Assembly: GCF_006385175.1 (NCBI RefSeq) | Contig: NZ_VFIY01000018.1 | Location: forward strand, 372,001 to 436,000 | Source: Emcibacter nanhaiensis | GTDB lineage: Bacteria; Pseudomonadota; Alphaproteobacteria; Sphingomonadales; Emcibacteraceae | DNA length: 64,000 bases | Reading direction: 5' to 3' | Part shown: piece by piece, positions 56,596-64,000 of the stretch | Position numbering within the stretch: position 1 is the first letter of the stretch | Layout: the number at the start of each line of letters is the position of its first letter | Position numbers and translations under genes: made by a program | Notes under the pieces: generated by a model | What the model was told of the DNA's origin: nothing | Databases searched by the model: none | What the model saw: the letters and a program-made list of their open reading frames with translations, nothing else

Positions 56596-58310
56596 CAGTG
56601 GTGTTTGTCCCTGTCAGCAGAGGTTAAAATCAAATTCCGGTAGCGGGGCTCCCGGCGCTTTTCCGGCGCCACCCCGAGAAGCGGACCGATCTGGCGGACC
56701 ACTTCACCAACAAGCGGGGCTGCCGTCCAGCCGCCGCTGGCCATATAAAAGGTTTCTTCGGTGCCTTTTGGTTCATCCAGCATGGCGAAAACCACATAGC
56801 GCGGATCATCCATGGGGAACGCCCCGATGAAAGAAGAAATCAGGTCCTTTTTCCGGTAGCCGCCGGCGCCCGGCTTTTCCGCCGTGCCGGTCTTGCCGCC
56901 GACAAAATAGCCTTCCACATCCGCCCCGCCGCCGGTGCCATATTCTACGGCAAGCCGCATCAGATCGCGCATGGTTCTGCTTGTCTCTTTAGAGATAACC
57001 CGCGGGGCTTCGGAATCGCTTCCGCCCCTGGTAATCAGGAACCTTTCACTGTCACTTTTACGCAGCAAGGTGGCAGGAATATGACGTCCGCCATTGATCA
57101 TCGCCGCAACGCCGGTGGCCAGCTGGACCGGGGTGATGGCAATGCCGTGACCATAGGAGACGGTCATGGATTCCACTTCACCCCACTGGCGCGGCAGAAG
57201 CGGGCTGGCGACCCCCGACAGTTCAATGCCGGGAGCTTCGAACATGCCGATTTTCTGCAGGAAATCCCGCTGATACTCCACGCCCACATCCCGGGCCATC
57301 AGGGCGGAACCGATATTGCTGGAATAAGTATAAATTTCAGGCACATTGAGCCAGCGCTTCTTGGCATGGTCGTCGTGAATGGTGAAGCGGTCCACTTTCA
57401 GGGGTTCAGTGGCGTCATAGCCCCCCTCCAGATTGACCACTTTTTCCTCCAGCGCCATGGCCACGGTAAAGGTCTTGAAGCCGGATCCCATTTCATAGAC
57501 GCCCTGGGTCAGCTTGTTGAACAGCGCCTTGCTGTTGCCGCCCGGCGGACTATTTGGATCGAAGTCCGGCAGGCTGCTCAGGGCCAGGATTTCACCGGTA
57601 TGCACATCCATGACCAGGCCGGCCGCGCCGGCGGCCTGGAATTTATCCATGCTTTTTTTCAGTTCGCTGTGCAGGATATGCTGCACCCGGATATCGAGAG
57701 ACAGGACCAGCGGCTCGCCGGACCGCAGGGGATCGGACAGGTGATCCTGGAAAAACCGCTCGACCCCGGCAAACGGCTGGGTGTCAATACCGACATAGCC
57801 CAGCACATGGGCCGCCAGGTTGCCCTGGGGATAAACACGTTCCTCCTCTTCCTCCAGCTCGAGAGCGGGATTGCCGAGACTGTTGATCTGCCAGACCTCC
57901 TTCGGCGTCAGCTTGCGGCTGATCCAGACATGCCGGCGGGAAGACTTCAGCTTGTTGAGGATTTCGGTGCGGTTTTCCTTTTTCAGGATCGCCGCGATCT
58001 CGGTGGCCAGCTCTTCCGGTTCGGAGATCATCCGGGGCCGCGCGGCCAGGGAAGAGGTTTTCAGGTTGGTCGCCAGCACGATGCCGTTGCGATCCACAAT
58101 ATCAGCCCGGCCGGCGATATAATCCACCTTGTCTTCCGCGGCGAAATGAGTGGTTTCGGACAATTCGCCGAACATGCCGATGGACATCAGCCGCACCAGC
58201 AGGAATCCGAACCCGAGCGCAAAAAGCACCATTGGCACCACAAGACGGGTTCTTGCCGTCTCCATGGCGCCCTGACCGGCTCCTTCTATGTGCAGATCAA
58301 TCGATCTCAC
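56595..58310 (-). CDS. ftsI: Septal peptidoglycan transpeptidase FtsI (PBP3)
   Basis: The 571-residue class B penicillin-binding protein has one N-terminal transmembrane helix (about 22-42, VPMVLFALGFGFLLVRL). The dimerisation (pedestal) domain follows, then the transpeptidase domain. The catalytic motifs are SxxK (Ser276 and Lys279 in MGSGFKTF), SxN in YSSNIGSA, and KTG in VGGKTGTAEKP near 473. It pairs with FtsW. Its start overlaps the ftsL stop by four bases. Confidence 0.96.
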   Translation of the reverse strand: MRSIDLHIEGAGQGAMETARTRLVVPMVLFALGFGFLLVRLMSIGMFGELSETTHFAAEDKVDYIAGRADIVDRNGIVLATNLKTSSLAARPRMISEPEELATEIAAILKKENRTEILNKLKSSRRHVWISRKLTPKEVWQINSLGNPALELEEEEERVYPQGNLAAHVLGYVGIDTQPFAGVERFFQDHLSDPLRSGEPLVLSLDIRVQHILHSELKKSMDKFQAAGAAGLVMDVHTGEILALSSLPDFDPNSPPGGNSKALFNKLTQGVYEMGSGFKTFTVAMALEEKVVNLEGGYDATEPLKVDRFTIHDDHAKKRWLNVPEIYTYSSNIGSALMARDVGVEYQRDFLQKIGMFEAPGIELSGVASPLLPRQWGEVESMTVSYGHGIAITPVQLATGVAAMINGGRHIPATLLRKSDSERFLITRGGSDSEAPRVISKETSRTMRDLMRLAVEYGTGGGADVEGYFVGGKTGTAEKPGAGGYRKKDLISSFIGAFPMDDPRYVVFAMLDEPKGTEETFYMASGGWTAAPLVGEVVRQIGPLLGVAPEKRREPRYRNLILTSADRDKHH

Positions 58311-58798
58311 TGATTTTTGTCCAGTTTCACCATAATTCGTTCAAAAAAGCTTTTCCGCGGCGCCTGTTCTTTTTTCACTTCGGCCCTTGCCTGGATGACA
58401 CCGGGCCGCTCCGCCACCCGTACCGGCGCCGTGCGATATTTATCCGGCACCGCCTCCGGTTTGGCCTGGGGCAGCAACAGCCGGAAATTGTCGGCCGGCA
58501 GGCTGGCCGTGCGCACTTCGCTGCGGCCGGAGACGTCATCGAGGGACGACGCCAGCTGCAGGTTTTCTGTCTGTTTCAGGGCCAGGAAGCGTTCACTCAG
58601 GCGCTGGACCCGCTCCGGCCGGGACAGATAAGCCATTTCCGCCCTGAGCACCTTGATGGCCGCCTTGTCTTCCAGAATTTGGCTCGCCAGTTCGCGCTTG
58701 CGCTCTTCCAGTTGCTCTGTCGCTTCCTTGAGGTTATAGACGGCCGCGGCCGACACCATAACCAGCAGGACTGCTAAAGATGCCACTATCCGGATCAT
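58307..58798 (-). CDS. ftsL: FtsL-like division protein
   Basis: The 163-residue bitopic protein has an N-terminal transmembrane helix (about 4-20, [17 protein letters not shown]), followed by a coiled coil ([18 protein letters not shown] and on). The C-terminal basic tail ([17 protein letters not shown]) is longer than in E. coli FtsL. Identification rests mainly on the position between rsmH and ftsI plus topology, since FtsL is poorly conserved. Both neighbours overlap by four bases. Confidence 0.85.
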   Translation of the reverse strand: MIRIVASLAVLLVMVSAAAVYNLKEATEQLEERKRELASQILEDKAAIKVLRAEMAYLSRPERVQRLSERFLALKQTENLQLASSLDDVSGRSEVRTASLPADNFRLLLPQAKPEAVPDKYRTAPVRVAERPGVIQARAEVKKEQAPRKSFFERIMVKLDKNQ

Positions 58799-59790
58799 GC
58801 TGCTTCCTCCCTCTCTCTGGCCGGAGCTGCCGTTCTGCGCCCGGCCCGCAGTTTTGCGGATCTTGATCGTGCATTCTGGTTGATTTCCTCCTGCGACGGC
58901 TTTTTGCCGCCCCGGAAAATCATTTCAAAAGTCGGCTCTGCCGCCGGCTCGTTTGCCTGCGGCAAATGGCGGGAGCCGCGGGCGAGCTCCCCGCTTCTTT
59001 CCCGGAAGAAATTTTTCACAATGCGGTCTTCCAGCGAATGAAAGGTCACCACACAGAGGCGGCCGCCGGGGGACAGGATCTGTTCGGCCGCTTCCAGCCC
59101 GCGCTCCAGTTCGCCCAGTTCGTCATTCACATAAATCCGAAGCGCCTGGAAGGTCCGGGTCGCCGGATGGATCTGCTTCTTGCCACGGATCGTTTTTTTA
59201 TGGCCTACCGCCCGGCTGACAATCTCCGCCAGCTGGCGGGTCCGCATGATCGGCTCCTCGCGGCGCGCCTCGACAATGGCCCGGGCGATCCGGCGGGATT
59301 TATGCTCCTCGCCATAACGATAGATAATATTGGCCAGGTCTTCCTCGTCGGTTTCATTGACCACATCGGCGGCGCTGGGCACGTCACCGCCCATGCGCAT
59401 ATCCAGCGGGCCGTCCTGCATGAAGGAAAAGCCGCGCTCGGCCTCATCCAGTTGCATGGAAGACACGCCGATATCCAGCGCCACGCCGTCCACCTGGTCG
59501 ATCCCTTCTTCCGCCAGCAGCTCCTTCATCTGGGAAAAACAGCCTTTGAGCAACCGGAACCGGCCGGGGAATTCCTGTTCCATCGCCTCGGCCGTGGGAA
59601 CCACATGGGGATCGCGGTCAATGGCCCAGACCAGGCAATCCGTCGCCGACAACAGCGCCCGGGTATAGCCGCCGGCGCCAAAGGTCCCGTCCACCATCCG
59701 CTCCCCCTGCTTGGGGGCGAGGGCTTCAAGCACCTCGTTCAGCAGAACGGGAAAATGCCGGGGGTCATATTCAAAACCCGGGGCCGTCAT
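58795..59790 (-). CDS. rsmH: 16S rRNA m4C1402 methyltransferase
   Basis: The 331-residue SAM enzyme methylates C1402 of 16S rRNA at N4. The start is [12 protein letters not shown], motif [33 protein letters not shown] is characteristic, and [16 protein letters not shown] follows. ATG 59790 overlaps the mraZ stop (TGATG) and gives the family length; the longer frame starts inside mraZ. The C-terminal [14 protein letters not shown] is usual for this family. Confidence 0.97.
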   Translation of the reverse strand: MTAPGFEYDPRHFPVLLNEVLEALAPKQGERMVDGTFGAGGYTRALLSATDCLVWAIDRDPHVVPTAEAMEQEFPGRFRLLKGCFSQMKELLAEEGIDQVDGVALDIGVSSMQLDEAERGFSFMQDGPLDMRMGGDVPSAADVVNETDEEDLANIIYRYGEEHKSRRIARAIVEARREEPIMRTRQLAEIVSRAVGHKKTIRGKKQIHPATRTFQALRIYVNDELGELERGLEAAEQILSPGGRLCVVTFHSLEDRIVKNFFRERSGELARGSRHLPQANEPAAEPTFEMIFRGGKKPSQEEINQNARSRSAKLRAGRRTAAPAREREEAA

Positions 59791-60263
59791 GCACCCGCCT
59801 CCGCCGCGCCGGGACGGCGCTTCCACCGCAACATGTCACGGTTTTTGCGGGCCAGCTCGCGGGCCTTGACCAGTTCAGCCTCGAAGGCTTCCGGCGACCA
59901 GATCTGAAAGGTGTTGCCGCGCCCGACGAAGGTCACCCGATCGGTGATGCCGGCATAGTCGAGAAGATCCTGGGGCAGGATGATGCGTCCCTCACTGTCA
60001 AAGGAAAGGCGGGAACTGGAAGACAGGATAGAGAAGGTAAAGGCATCATGTTCTTCTGAATAGGGGGCGAGCTCGTCAATACTGTCAGAGAGACGGTCCA
60101 GATAGTCAAGGTCACAGCCTTCAATGGCGTCATGAACAAAGGACGGATAGGCAACGATGCCCTGCCAGGATCCTTCAGGCAGCGAGGCGCGAAAAGACGC
60201 CGGTACAGAGACCCGCCCCTTTTTGTCCACTTTGTTTGTAAATGTCGAAGTAAATTTCGGCAT
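59787..60263 (-). CDS. mraZ: MraZ transcriptional regulator
   Basis: The 158-residue AbrB-fold regulator of the dcw operon has two repeated domains, with [13 protein letters not shown] and [13 protein letters not shown] matching the DxxGR motifs. It binds direct repeats of TGGGN upstream of its own gene. ATG 60263 ([10 protein letters not shown]) is chosen because GGGCGGG precedes it; the longer frame would need an ATG at 60326 with no ribosome site. It is first gene of the cluster, and its TGGGA repeats follow upstream. Confidence 0.95.
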   Translation of the reverse strand: MPKFTSTFTNKVDKKGRVSVPASFRASLPEGSWQGIVAYPSFVHDAIEGCDLDYLDRLSDSIDELAPYSEEHDAFTFSILSSSSRLSFDSEGRIILPQDLLDYAGITDRVTFVGRGNTFQIWSPEAFEAELVKARELARKNRDMLRWKRRPGAAEAGA

Positions 60264-60332
60264 TTCCCGCCCCGGCCATTCGCTGGTTAAACTAATTGTT
60301 CTGCTGGCAACCGTCCCCTTTGACAATCACAA

Positions 60333-60406
60333 TATGGGATATCATGGGATTTAATGCCTAGTCAATGGGATATCATGGTATATTTGTGGGGTTAATAACT
60401 GCTTAA
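60333..60406. promoter_or_regulatory. mraZ/dcw promoter: MraZ boxes and CtrA full site
   Basis: On the plus strand, TGGGATATCA-TGGGA (60335-60349) has 10-bp spacing, and a further copy TGGGATATCA-TGG begins near 60366. This fits MraZ boxes, though here read on the strand opposite to mraZ. A minus-strand TTGACT near 60358-60363 could be the -35 element inside the boxes. TTAATAACTGCTTAA (60392-60406) is an exact CtrA TTAA-N7-TTAA site. Both readings rest on recalled consensuses. Confidence 0.6.
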
Positions 60407-60529
60407 CAATTGCAAATGCACAGGAATACCCTTTAAATCCAGATGGTTACCGGGACCGCCCATAAAAACACAGAAAAATCCCATATGGGACCAGTTCTGC
60501 CCAAATGGGATTTCAAAGGATAAAAACAA

Positions 60530-60554
60530 CGAAAAAAGCCCCGATCAGGGGCTT
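60530..60554 (-). terminator. Rho-independent terminator after PilZ gene
   Basis: On the minus strand, AAGCCCC-TGATC-GGGGCTT (60554-60536) forms a 7-bp stem, followed by a T-run (TTTTCGTTG). It ends the PilZ gene at 60618 before the dcw promoter. Confidence 0.85.
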
Positions 60555-60617
60555 CCGGAGAAAGACTCGGCAAATGAGACCGCCCGAGACAGGCTGTGCA
60601 ACCGGCCCGGGATCATG

Positions 60618-60929
60618 CTAGAACCGGGCGGCAATATCCCCAAACATGACTTTGACATCGCTGGCATCGGCATCAAAGGCAAGGCCCATATAGCCGTCTT
60701 CCTGCCAGGCGACCTTTGCCCTGACGGTCCATTCATTCTTGATATCGAGAACCGCATCAGCGCCCTCCTTCAGCGGCAGGTCAAGCTTGACCCTGGCGCC
60801 CTGAAGCGACACATTATACATCACACAATCGAAACTATAGTCTCCGACCGTGAGAACTGATTTCCATAAAACTGGCTGACGACGCCCCCCTCGCCGATTT
60901 TCCAACACTTCACTTGTTGTTTCGGACAT
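60618..60929 (-). CDS. PilZ-domain protein A
   Basis: The 103-residue single-domain PilZ protein is a potential c-di-GMP receptor. RRGGRR provides an RxxxR motif near residue 12-17 and the NVSLQGARVKLD segment is the NxSxxG motif. The rest forms the beta barrel (LDIKNEWTVRAKVAWQEDGYMGLAF). ATG 60929 is chosen over 60947 for its GAAGG ribosome site. A perfect CtrA box lies upstream at 61050-61064. One of three PilZ paralogues in this region. Confidence 0.9.
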   Translation of the reverse strand: MSETTSEVLENRRGGRRQPVLWKSVLTVGDYSFDCVMYNVSLQGARVKLDLPLKEGADAVLDIKNEWTVRAKVAWQEDGYMGLAFDADASDVKVMFGDIAARF

Positions 60930-61049
60930 ACCACACTCTGCCTTCACTGCGCTCTTGTATACAATAAAGCGTTCGTCAAAAAGTGCGCAAATGGTAGGCA
61001 GTCATGTTTATATTGGCAAGTACAAAGAACCGTTTTGTTTTTACCAACA

Positions 61050-61064
61050 TTAACAATATGTTAA
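61050..61064. promoter_or_regulatory. CtrA-type full box upstream of PilZ A
   Basis: TTAACAATATGTTAA is an exact TTAA-N7-TTAA match, 121-135 bp upstream of the PilZ A start. Further TTAA-like sequence follows. Confidence 0.6.
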
Positions 61065-61126
61065 CGATTTACTGATTACGGAGTTTCGCACCCCGTATTG
61101 TCTTTCAAGATGGTAGGATAATCTGC

Positions 61127-61444
61127 TTAGCTGAGGCCCGTGGCGAGGGATCCGAGGCCATCCCGCACCACTTCGGGACTGTCCTTGAAGCTGAGACCGA
61201 CAAAGCCGTCGGCAGACCAGATGACCTTGGCCGCCCGTTTCAGCTTGTTTTTCAGCTGAACATAAACGTTGGCGCCTTCGTCCAGCGGCAAATCCACCTT
61301 GAGACGAATTCCCCCCAGCGACAGGTCATATGCGGTACAGTCAAACCTGTAACTGCCCACATCAAGCCTGGCCGGCAAAATCACCGTCCGGCGATTATGC
61401 TGGCGCATAGTACTTAATAAAGATCTCACTGCTTTGTTCGACAT
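61127..61444 (-). CDS. PilZ-domain protein B
   Basis: The 105-residue PilZ protein has the DxSxxG motif (YDLSLGGIRLKVD) and the barrel (VYVQLKNKLKRAAKVIWSADGFVGLSF). The N-terminal arginines (HNRRTVILPAR) lack a perfect RxxxR spacing, so c-di-GMP binding is less certain. It lies 182 bp past the CtrA box of PilZ A and has its own box upstream (61503-61517). Confidence 0.9.
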   Translation of the reverse strand: MSNKAVRSLLSTMRQHNRRTVILPARLDVGSYRFDCTAYDLSLGGIRLKVDLPLDEGANVYVQLKNKLKRAAKVIWSADGFVGLSFKDSPEVVRDGLGSLATGLS

Positions 61445-61502
61445 AACTCTACCTTTAAAGCCTCTGGTCTCAAATCGTACTACAATAATATTTTATGTAA
61501 AG

Positions 61503-61517
61503 TTAACATGCGGTTAA
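61503..61517. promoter_or_regulatory. CtrA-type full box upstream of PilZ B
   Basis: TTAACATGCGGTTAA is an exact TTAA-N7-TTAA match, 59-73 bp upstream of the PilZ B start. It sits between rnpB and PilZ B. Confidence 0.65.
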
Positions 61518-61606
61518 CTTTAACGGAGAAAAACAGCCCCGATCGGCCAAAAACCACGAAAAAGCCTTTCAACAACATATAAGTCTATGGAATATAAAGA
61601 ATAATA

Positions 61607-61978
<372 letters not shown>

Positions 61979-62047
61979 AGGAAATTACCTCTTTTACCAG
62001 GTGAATCGCAAGAAAATTATGATAAGATACTGATTAGAAAGGTGGAA

Positions 62048-62395
62048 TTAGTCCATACCAACGGCAAGTTCGCCAAGCAGTTCCCGCACGGTTTCAGGAT
62101 CATCAACAAATTTAAACCCGATAAAGCCGGAAGAATGCCACACCACCTGGGCATCCATTTTCTGCAATTCCTTGATCCTGACTTTCACATAGGCTCCGCG
62201 GGCCAGTGGAAGATCAAGCTTCATACGCACTCCGCCAAGGGAGATATCATACAAAGTGGATTTAAATTCATAAGGTCCCACAAATAGGGTGGAAGGCCAG
62301 ACAACAGTGCGCCGCTTGAACATGCGCATGCAGTTCAGTCCCTCTTTAATTTTTTCGACACGTAATGCATCCATATCAGCCACTGCTCCGGACAT
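62048..62395 (-). CDS. PilZ-domain protein C
   Basis: The 115-residue PilZ protein has YDISLGGVRMKLD (DxSxxG motif) and an N-terminal KRRTVVWPS without exact RxxxR. The C-terminal half (VRIKELQKMDAQVVWHSSGFIGFKF) matches its two paralogues closely. No perfect CtrA box was seen upstream. It lies immediately upstream of rnpB on the same strand, possibly sharing transcription. Confidence 0.9.
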   Translation of the reverse strand: MSGAVADMDALRVEKIKEGLNCMRMFKRRTVVWPSTLFVGPYEFKSTLYDISLGGVRMKLDLPLARGAYVKVRIKELQKMDAQVVWHSSGFIGFKFVDDPETVRELLGELAVGMD

Positions 62396-62552
62396 TTTTT
62401 ATCCCCCCAGGGTTTCACTCGCAGTATTCTTTCAGGCCTTACAATGTAAACGGGAAATATTGACAAAGTTCTAATGATGAAGGCTTGCACTCGTTTTTTT
62501 TATCGGGCACAGTGAGGCTGCTAAAAAATCAAGAGGTGGCGGACCCACAAAA

Positions 62553-62744
62553 ATGAACACCAGAACTATCTTTTTGAAATTACTGATTTTATCTATTTCC
62601 GCGCTTTTCCTCAGCGCCTGTTCCGGCGACGACGGCCTGGTCTATGATGCCGGCCCGGCGGGCCCGAATACGGAACAAACGCTTAAAACTTTACCGGAAG
62701 GGCTTGCCCCCGATAAGGAAAATGCCCGCCATTCCGGCAGCTGA
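62553..62744 (+). CDS. Small lipoprotein
   Basis: The 63-residue protein has a lipoprotein signal (ILSISALFLSAC) with the lipobox cysteine at residue 23. The mature part is short and acidic/Pro-rich with no recognisable domain. AGAGGTGG lies upstream of ATG, though at long spacing. It is convergent with the amidase gene, with 12 bp between them. It is perhaps a structural or entericidin-like lipoprotein; function unknown. Confidence 0.6.
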   Translation: MNTRTIFLKLLILSISALFLSACSGDDGLVYDAGPAGPNTEQTLKTLPEGLAPDKENARHSGS

Positions 62745-62756
62745 TTTGCTGCCGTT

Positions 62757-63482
62757 TCAGATAGCCTGCTTTCCCTTTTCGTCGAGCAGCGCCTGCAGCA
62801 GAGCAGCGCTTTCCGGATCCGGGGCGCCGGAAAAATTTTCCGGCCGGAAATGCCGCTGAAACGCGGACAGAACGACCCTGAGTTCAGCGTCATCCTCACC
62901 CGAGAACCCATAGCCATAGTCCTTCAGCATCCGGCGTATATGGACCGGAGACGGGTCCATTTCCCCTGCTGCTTTCGCCGGCCACGCCCCCACCCCGCGC
63001 TCGGCCAGCCATCGCCAGTCGAACAGCTCACCGGGGTCAACCTTGCGCGCCGGCGCCACATCGGAATGGCCGAGCACGTGCCAGGGCAGGATGTGATTAC
63101 GCTCGACGATTGCCTTGGACAGTTCCAGAAGACTATCCATCTGCGCCGGGGGAAACGGCCGGTAGTCGCCCTTGTAGCCCGGGTAGTCATGGCCGGGATT
63201 GACCAGCTCGATGCCGACAGACAGGCTGTTGATGTCGCTCTCGTCCTCCCAGCTGGAAACCCCGGCGTGCCAGGCCCTTTTCTCCTCAGGCACGAGCTGA
63301 TGGATGGTTCCGTTTTCTTCGATCAGGTAATGGGCGCTGACCTTGGCCTCGGGATCCCGGAGCCGGTCGAGCGCCTCCTGCCCGGTGGCCATGCCGGTGT
63401 AATGCAGGATCAGGTAGCGTACCTCTGCCCGGCGCTCGTCAAAGTTCGGTGACGGACTGTCTATGATTTCCCGGAATGTCAT
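62757..63482 (-). CDS. AmpD-like N-acetylmuramoyl-L-alanine amidase
   Basis: The 241-residue amidase_2 protein cleaves the bond between MurNAc and L-Ala. Zinc ligands are His27 (LILHYTG) and the histidine and aspartate in LGHSDVAPARKVDPG. SAHYLIEENGTIHQLV and LSVGIELVNPGHDYPGY are characteristic. No signal peptide is visible, so it may act in the cytosol as AmpD in muropeptide recycling. Its C-terminal domain (GYGFSGEDDAELRVVLSAFQ) resembles a peptidoglycan-binding domain as in AmiD, so naming is left open. Confidence 0.88.
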   Translation of the reverse strand: MTFREIIDSPSPNFDERRAEVRYLILHYTGMATGQEALDRLRDPEAKVSAHYLIEENGTIHQLVPEEKRAWHAGVSSWEDESDINSLSVGIELVNPGHDYPGYKGDYRPFPPAQMDSLLELSKAIVERNHILPWHVLGHSDVAPARKVDPGELFDWRWLAERGVGAWPAKAAGEMDPSPVHIRRMLKDYGYGFSGEDDAELRVVLSAFQRHFRPENFSGAPDPESAALLQALLDEKGKQAI

Positions 63483-63552
63483 GGCTTAACTATCTCTGCT
63501 GGCTGCAGAAACTTCAAGCTAAAATCCCGCGACAAATTCCCAGGGCAACTTC

Positions 63553-64000
63553 CTAGGGCAACAGCGCCTTGGCCATCTTGCGGTTGAGGACCCAGTCCCG
63601 GTAATGGATCAGGCCAAGCCCGGCCAAGGTAACCGCTGAGCCCATCAGGAACCGGGCAGTCAGCACTTCATCCAGGAAAATCACTGCCGACAGGGTGGCG
63701 AACACCGGCACCAGAAGCATGATCGGCGCCACATGGGCCACCGGGTGCCGTTTCAGCAGGAAGTTGATACCGCCGTAGCCGACAACGGAAGACAGGGCCG
63801 CCGTATAGAGCAGCATGCTCCAGTGCAAGCCGTCCAGGTTCACAAGCTCCCTCACCTGCCCCTCCTCGAACATCAGTGACAGGGCGAGCAGGATCGGCAC
63901 GCTGTAAAAGCCGGTCCAGGCCTGGGTGGTCAGCACGCTGACCCCCTTGAGGGTGCGCATCAGGATCGAGCCGATGGAATAAAGGACGGTGGCCGCCAGC
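63553..64000 (-). CDS. EamA/DMT-family permease, C-terminal part
   Basis: The gene runs off the right edge; about 149 residues are visible. They hold several transmembrane helices, including FYSVPILLALSLMF, LLYTAALSSVVGYGGINFLL, APIMLLVPVFATLSAVIFLDE and ARFLMGSAVTLAGLGLIHY. The VPVFATLSAVIFLDE segment is typical of EamA exporters. The substrate is unknown. The frame continues to base 64000 (LAATVLYSIGSILMR). Confidence 0.85.
   Translation of the reverse strand, partial: LAATVLYSIGSILMRTLKGVSVLTTQAWTGFYSVPILLALSLMFEEGQVRELVNLDGLHWSMLLYTAALSSVVGYGGINFLLKRHPVAHVAPIMLLVPVFATLSAVIFLDEVLTARFLMGSAVTLAGLGLIHYRDWVLNRKMAKALLP

Noticed and set aside
61501-61560. A rnpB terminator in the GATCGG-containing stretch
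   Set aside because: The candidate stem is a short palindrome with no room for a loop. The evidence is too weak to list.

Overview
The window comes from an alphaproteobacterium of about 57-60 percent G+C. Evidence is a permuted two-piece tmRNA gene, an alphaproteobacterial SspB, a division and cell-wall (dcw) cluster in alphaproteobacterial order, perfect CtrA-type boxes (TTAA-N7-TTAA) and a cluster of CcrM-type GANTC sites upstream of ftsZ. I cannot name the genus; an Emcibacter/Sneathiella/Kordiimonas-like lineage is only a guess. No tRNA, rRNA operon, insertion sequence or CRISPR array was seen.

Layout. 0-3.4 kb: a fragment of a probable CBS-domain protein, a GAF histidine kinase behind a CtrA box, and thyA-folA. 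3.5-4.5 kb: split tmRNA (ssrA) followed by sspB, the adaptor for ssrA-tagged proteins. 4.9-15.1 kb: class I fumarase, a ribbon-helix-helix protein, a giant AsmA-family protein, a thioesterase, a CLC channel, two small membrane ORFs, a methyltransferase and a CtrA-box HD-GYP phosphodiesterase. 15.1-16.0 kb: qorB. 16.2-20.3 kb: an AT-rich accessory island with a HigBA-like toxin-antitoxin pair and a membrane KAP-family NTPase whose membrane and NTPase halves lie in different frames joined at an A7 run. This is the best candidate for an undescribed (perhaps anti-phage) system. 20.4-25.8 kb: UvrD-type helicase, two tandem DUF2807-type exported proteins, prmA, and a small protein made of two similar repeats.

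25.9-30.5 kb: bamD-recN-ligA operon (minus strand). In many alphaproteobacteria it follows ftsZ-lpxC directly. Here a roughly 12 kb block separates it from ftsZ, and lpxC is absent from the window. The block holds a PAS protein, a short-chain fatty acid permease, a ZnuA-like protein, and an aromatic-amino-acid catabolism module: indolepyruvate ferredoxin oxidoreductase, a HisC-like aminotransferase and 4-hydroxyphenylpyruvate dioxygenase, with two Lrp/AsnC regulators. Both Lrp-divergent promoters share a 20-bp motif, which suggests one regulon.

42.7-60.3 kb: the dcw cluster on the minus strand (mraZ-rsmH-ftsL-ftsI-murE-murF-mraY-ftsW-murG-murC-murB-ddl-ftsQ-ftsA-ftsZ), with overlapping stops and starts and a terminator after ftsZ. 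murD, normally between mraY and ftsW, is missing. mraZ is preceded by MraZ-type TGGGA repeats and a perfect CtrA box. 60.5-62.4 kb: three single-domain PilZ proteins, two with perfect CtrA boxes upstream, interleaved with rnpB (RNase P RNA). 62.5-64 kb: a small lipoprotein, an AmpD-like amidase and a truncated EamA-type permease. Taken together, CtrA/GANTC signals sit in front of division genes and c-di-GMP-related genes, which fits a cell-cycle regulon.
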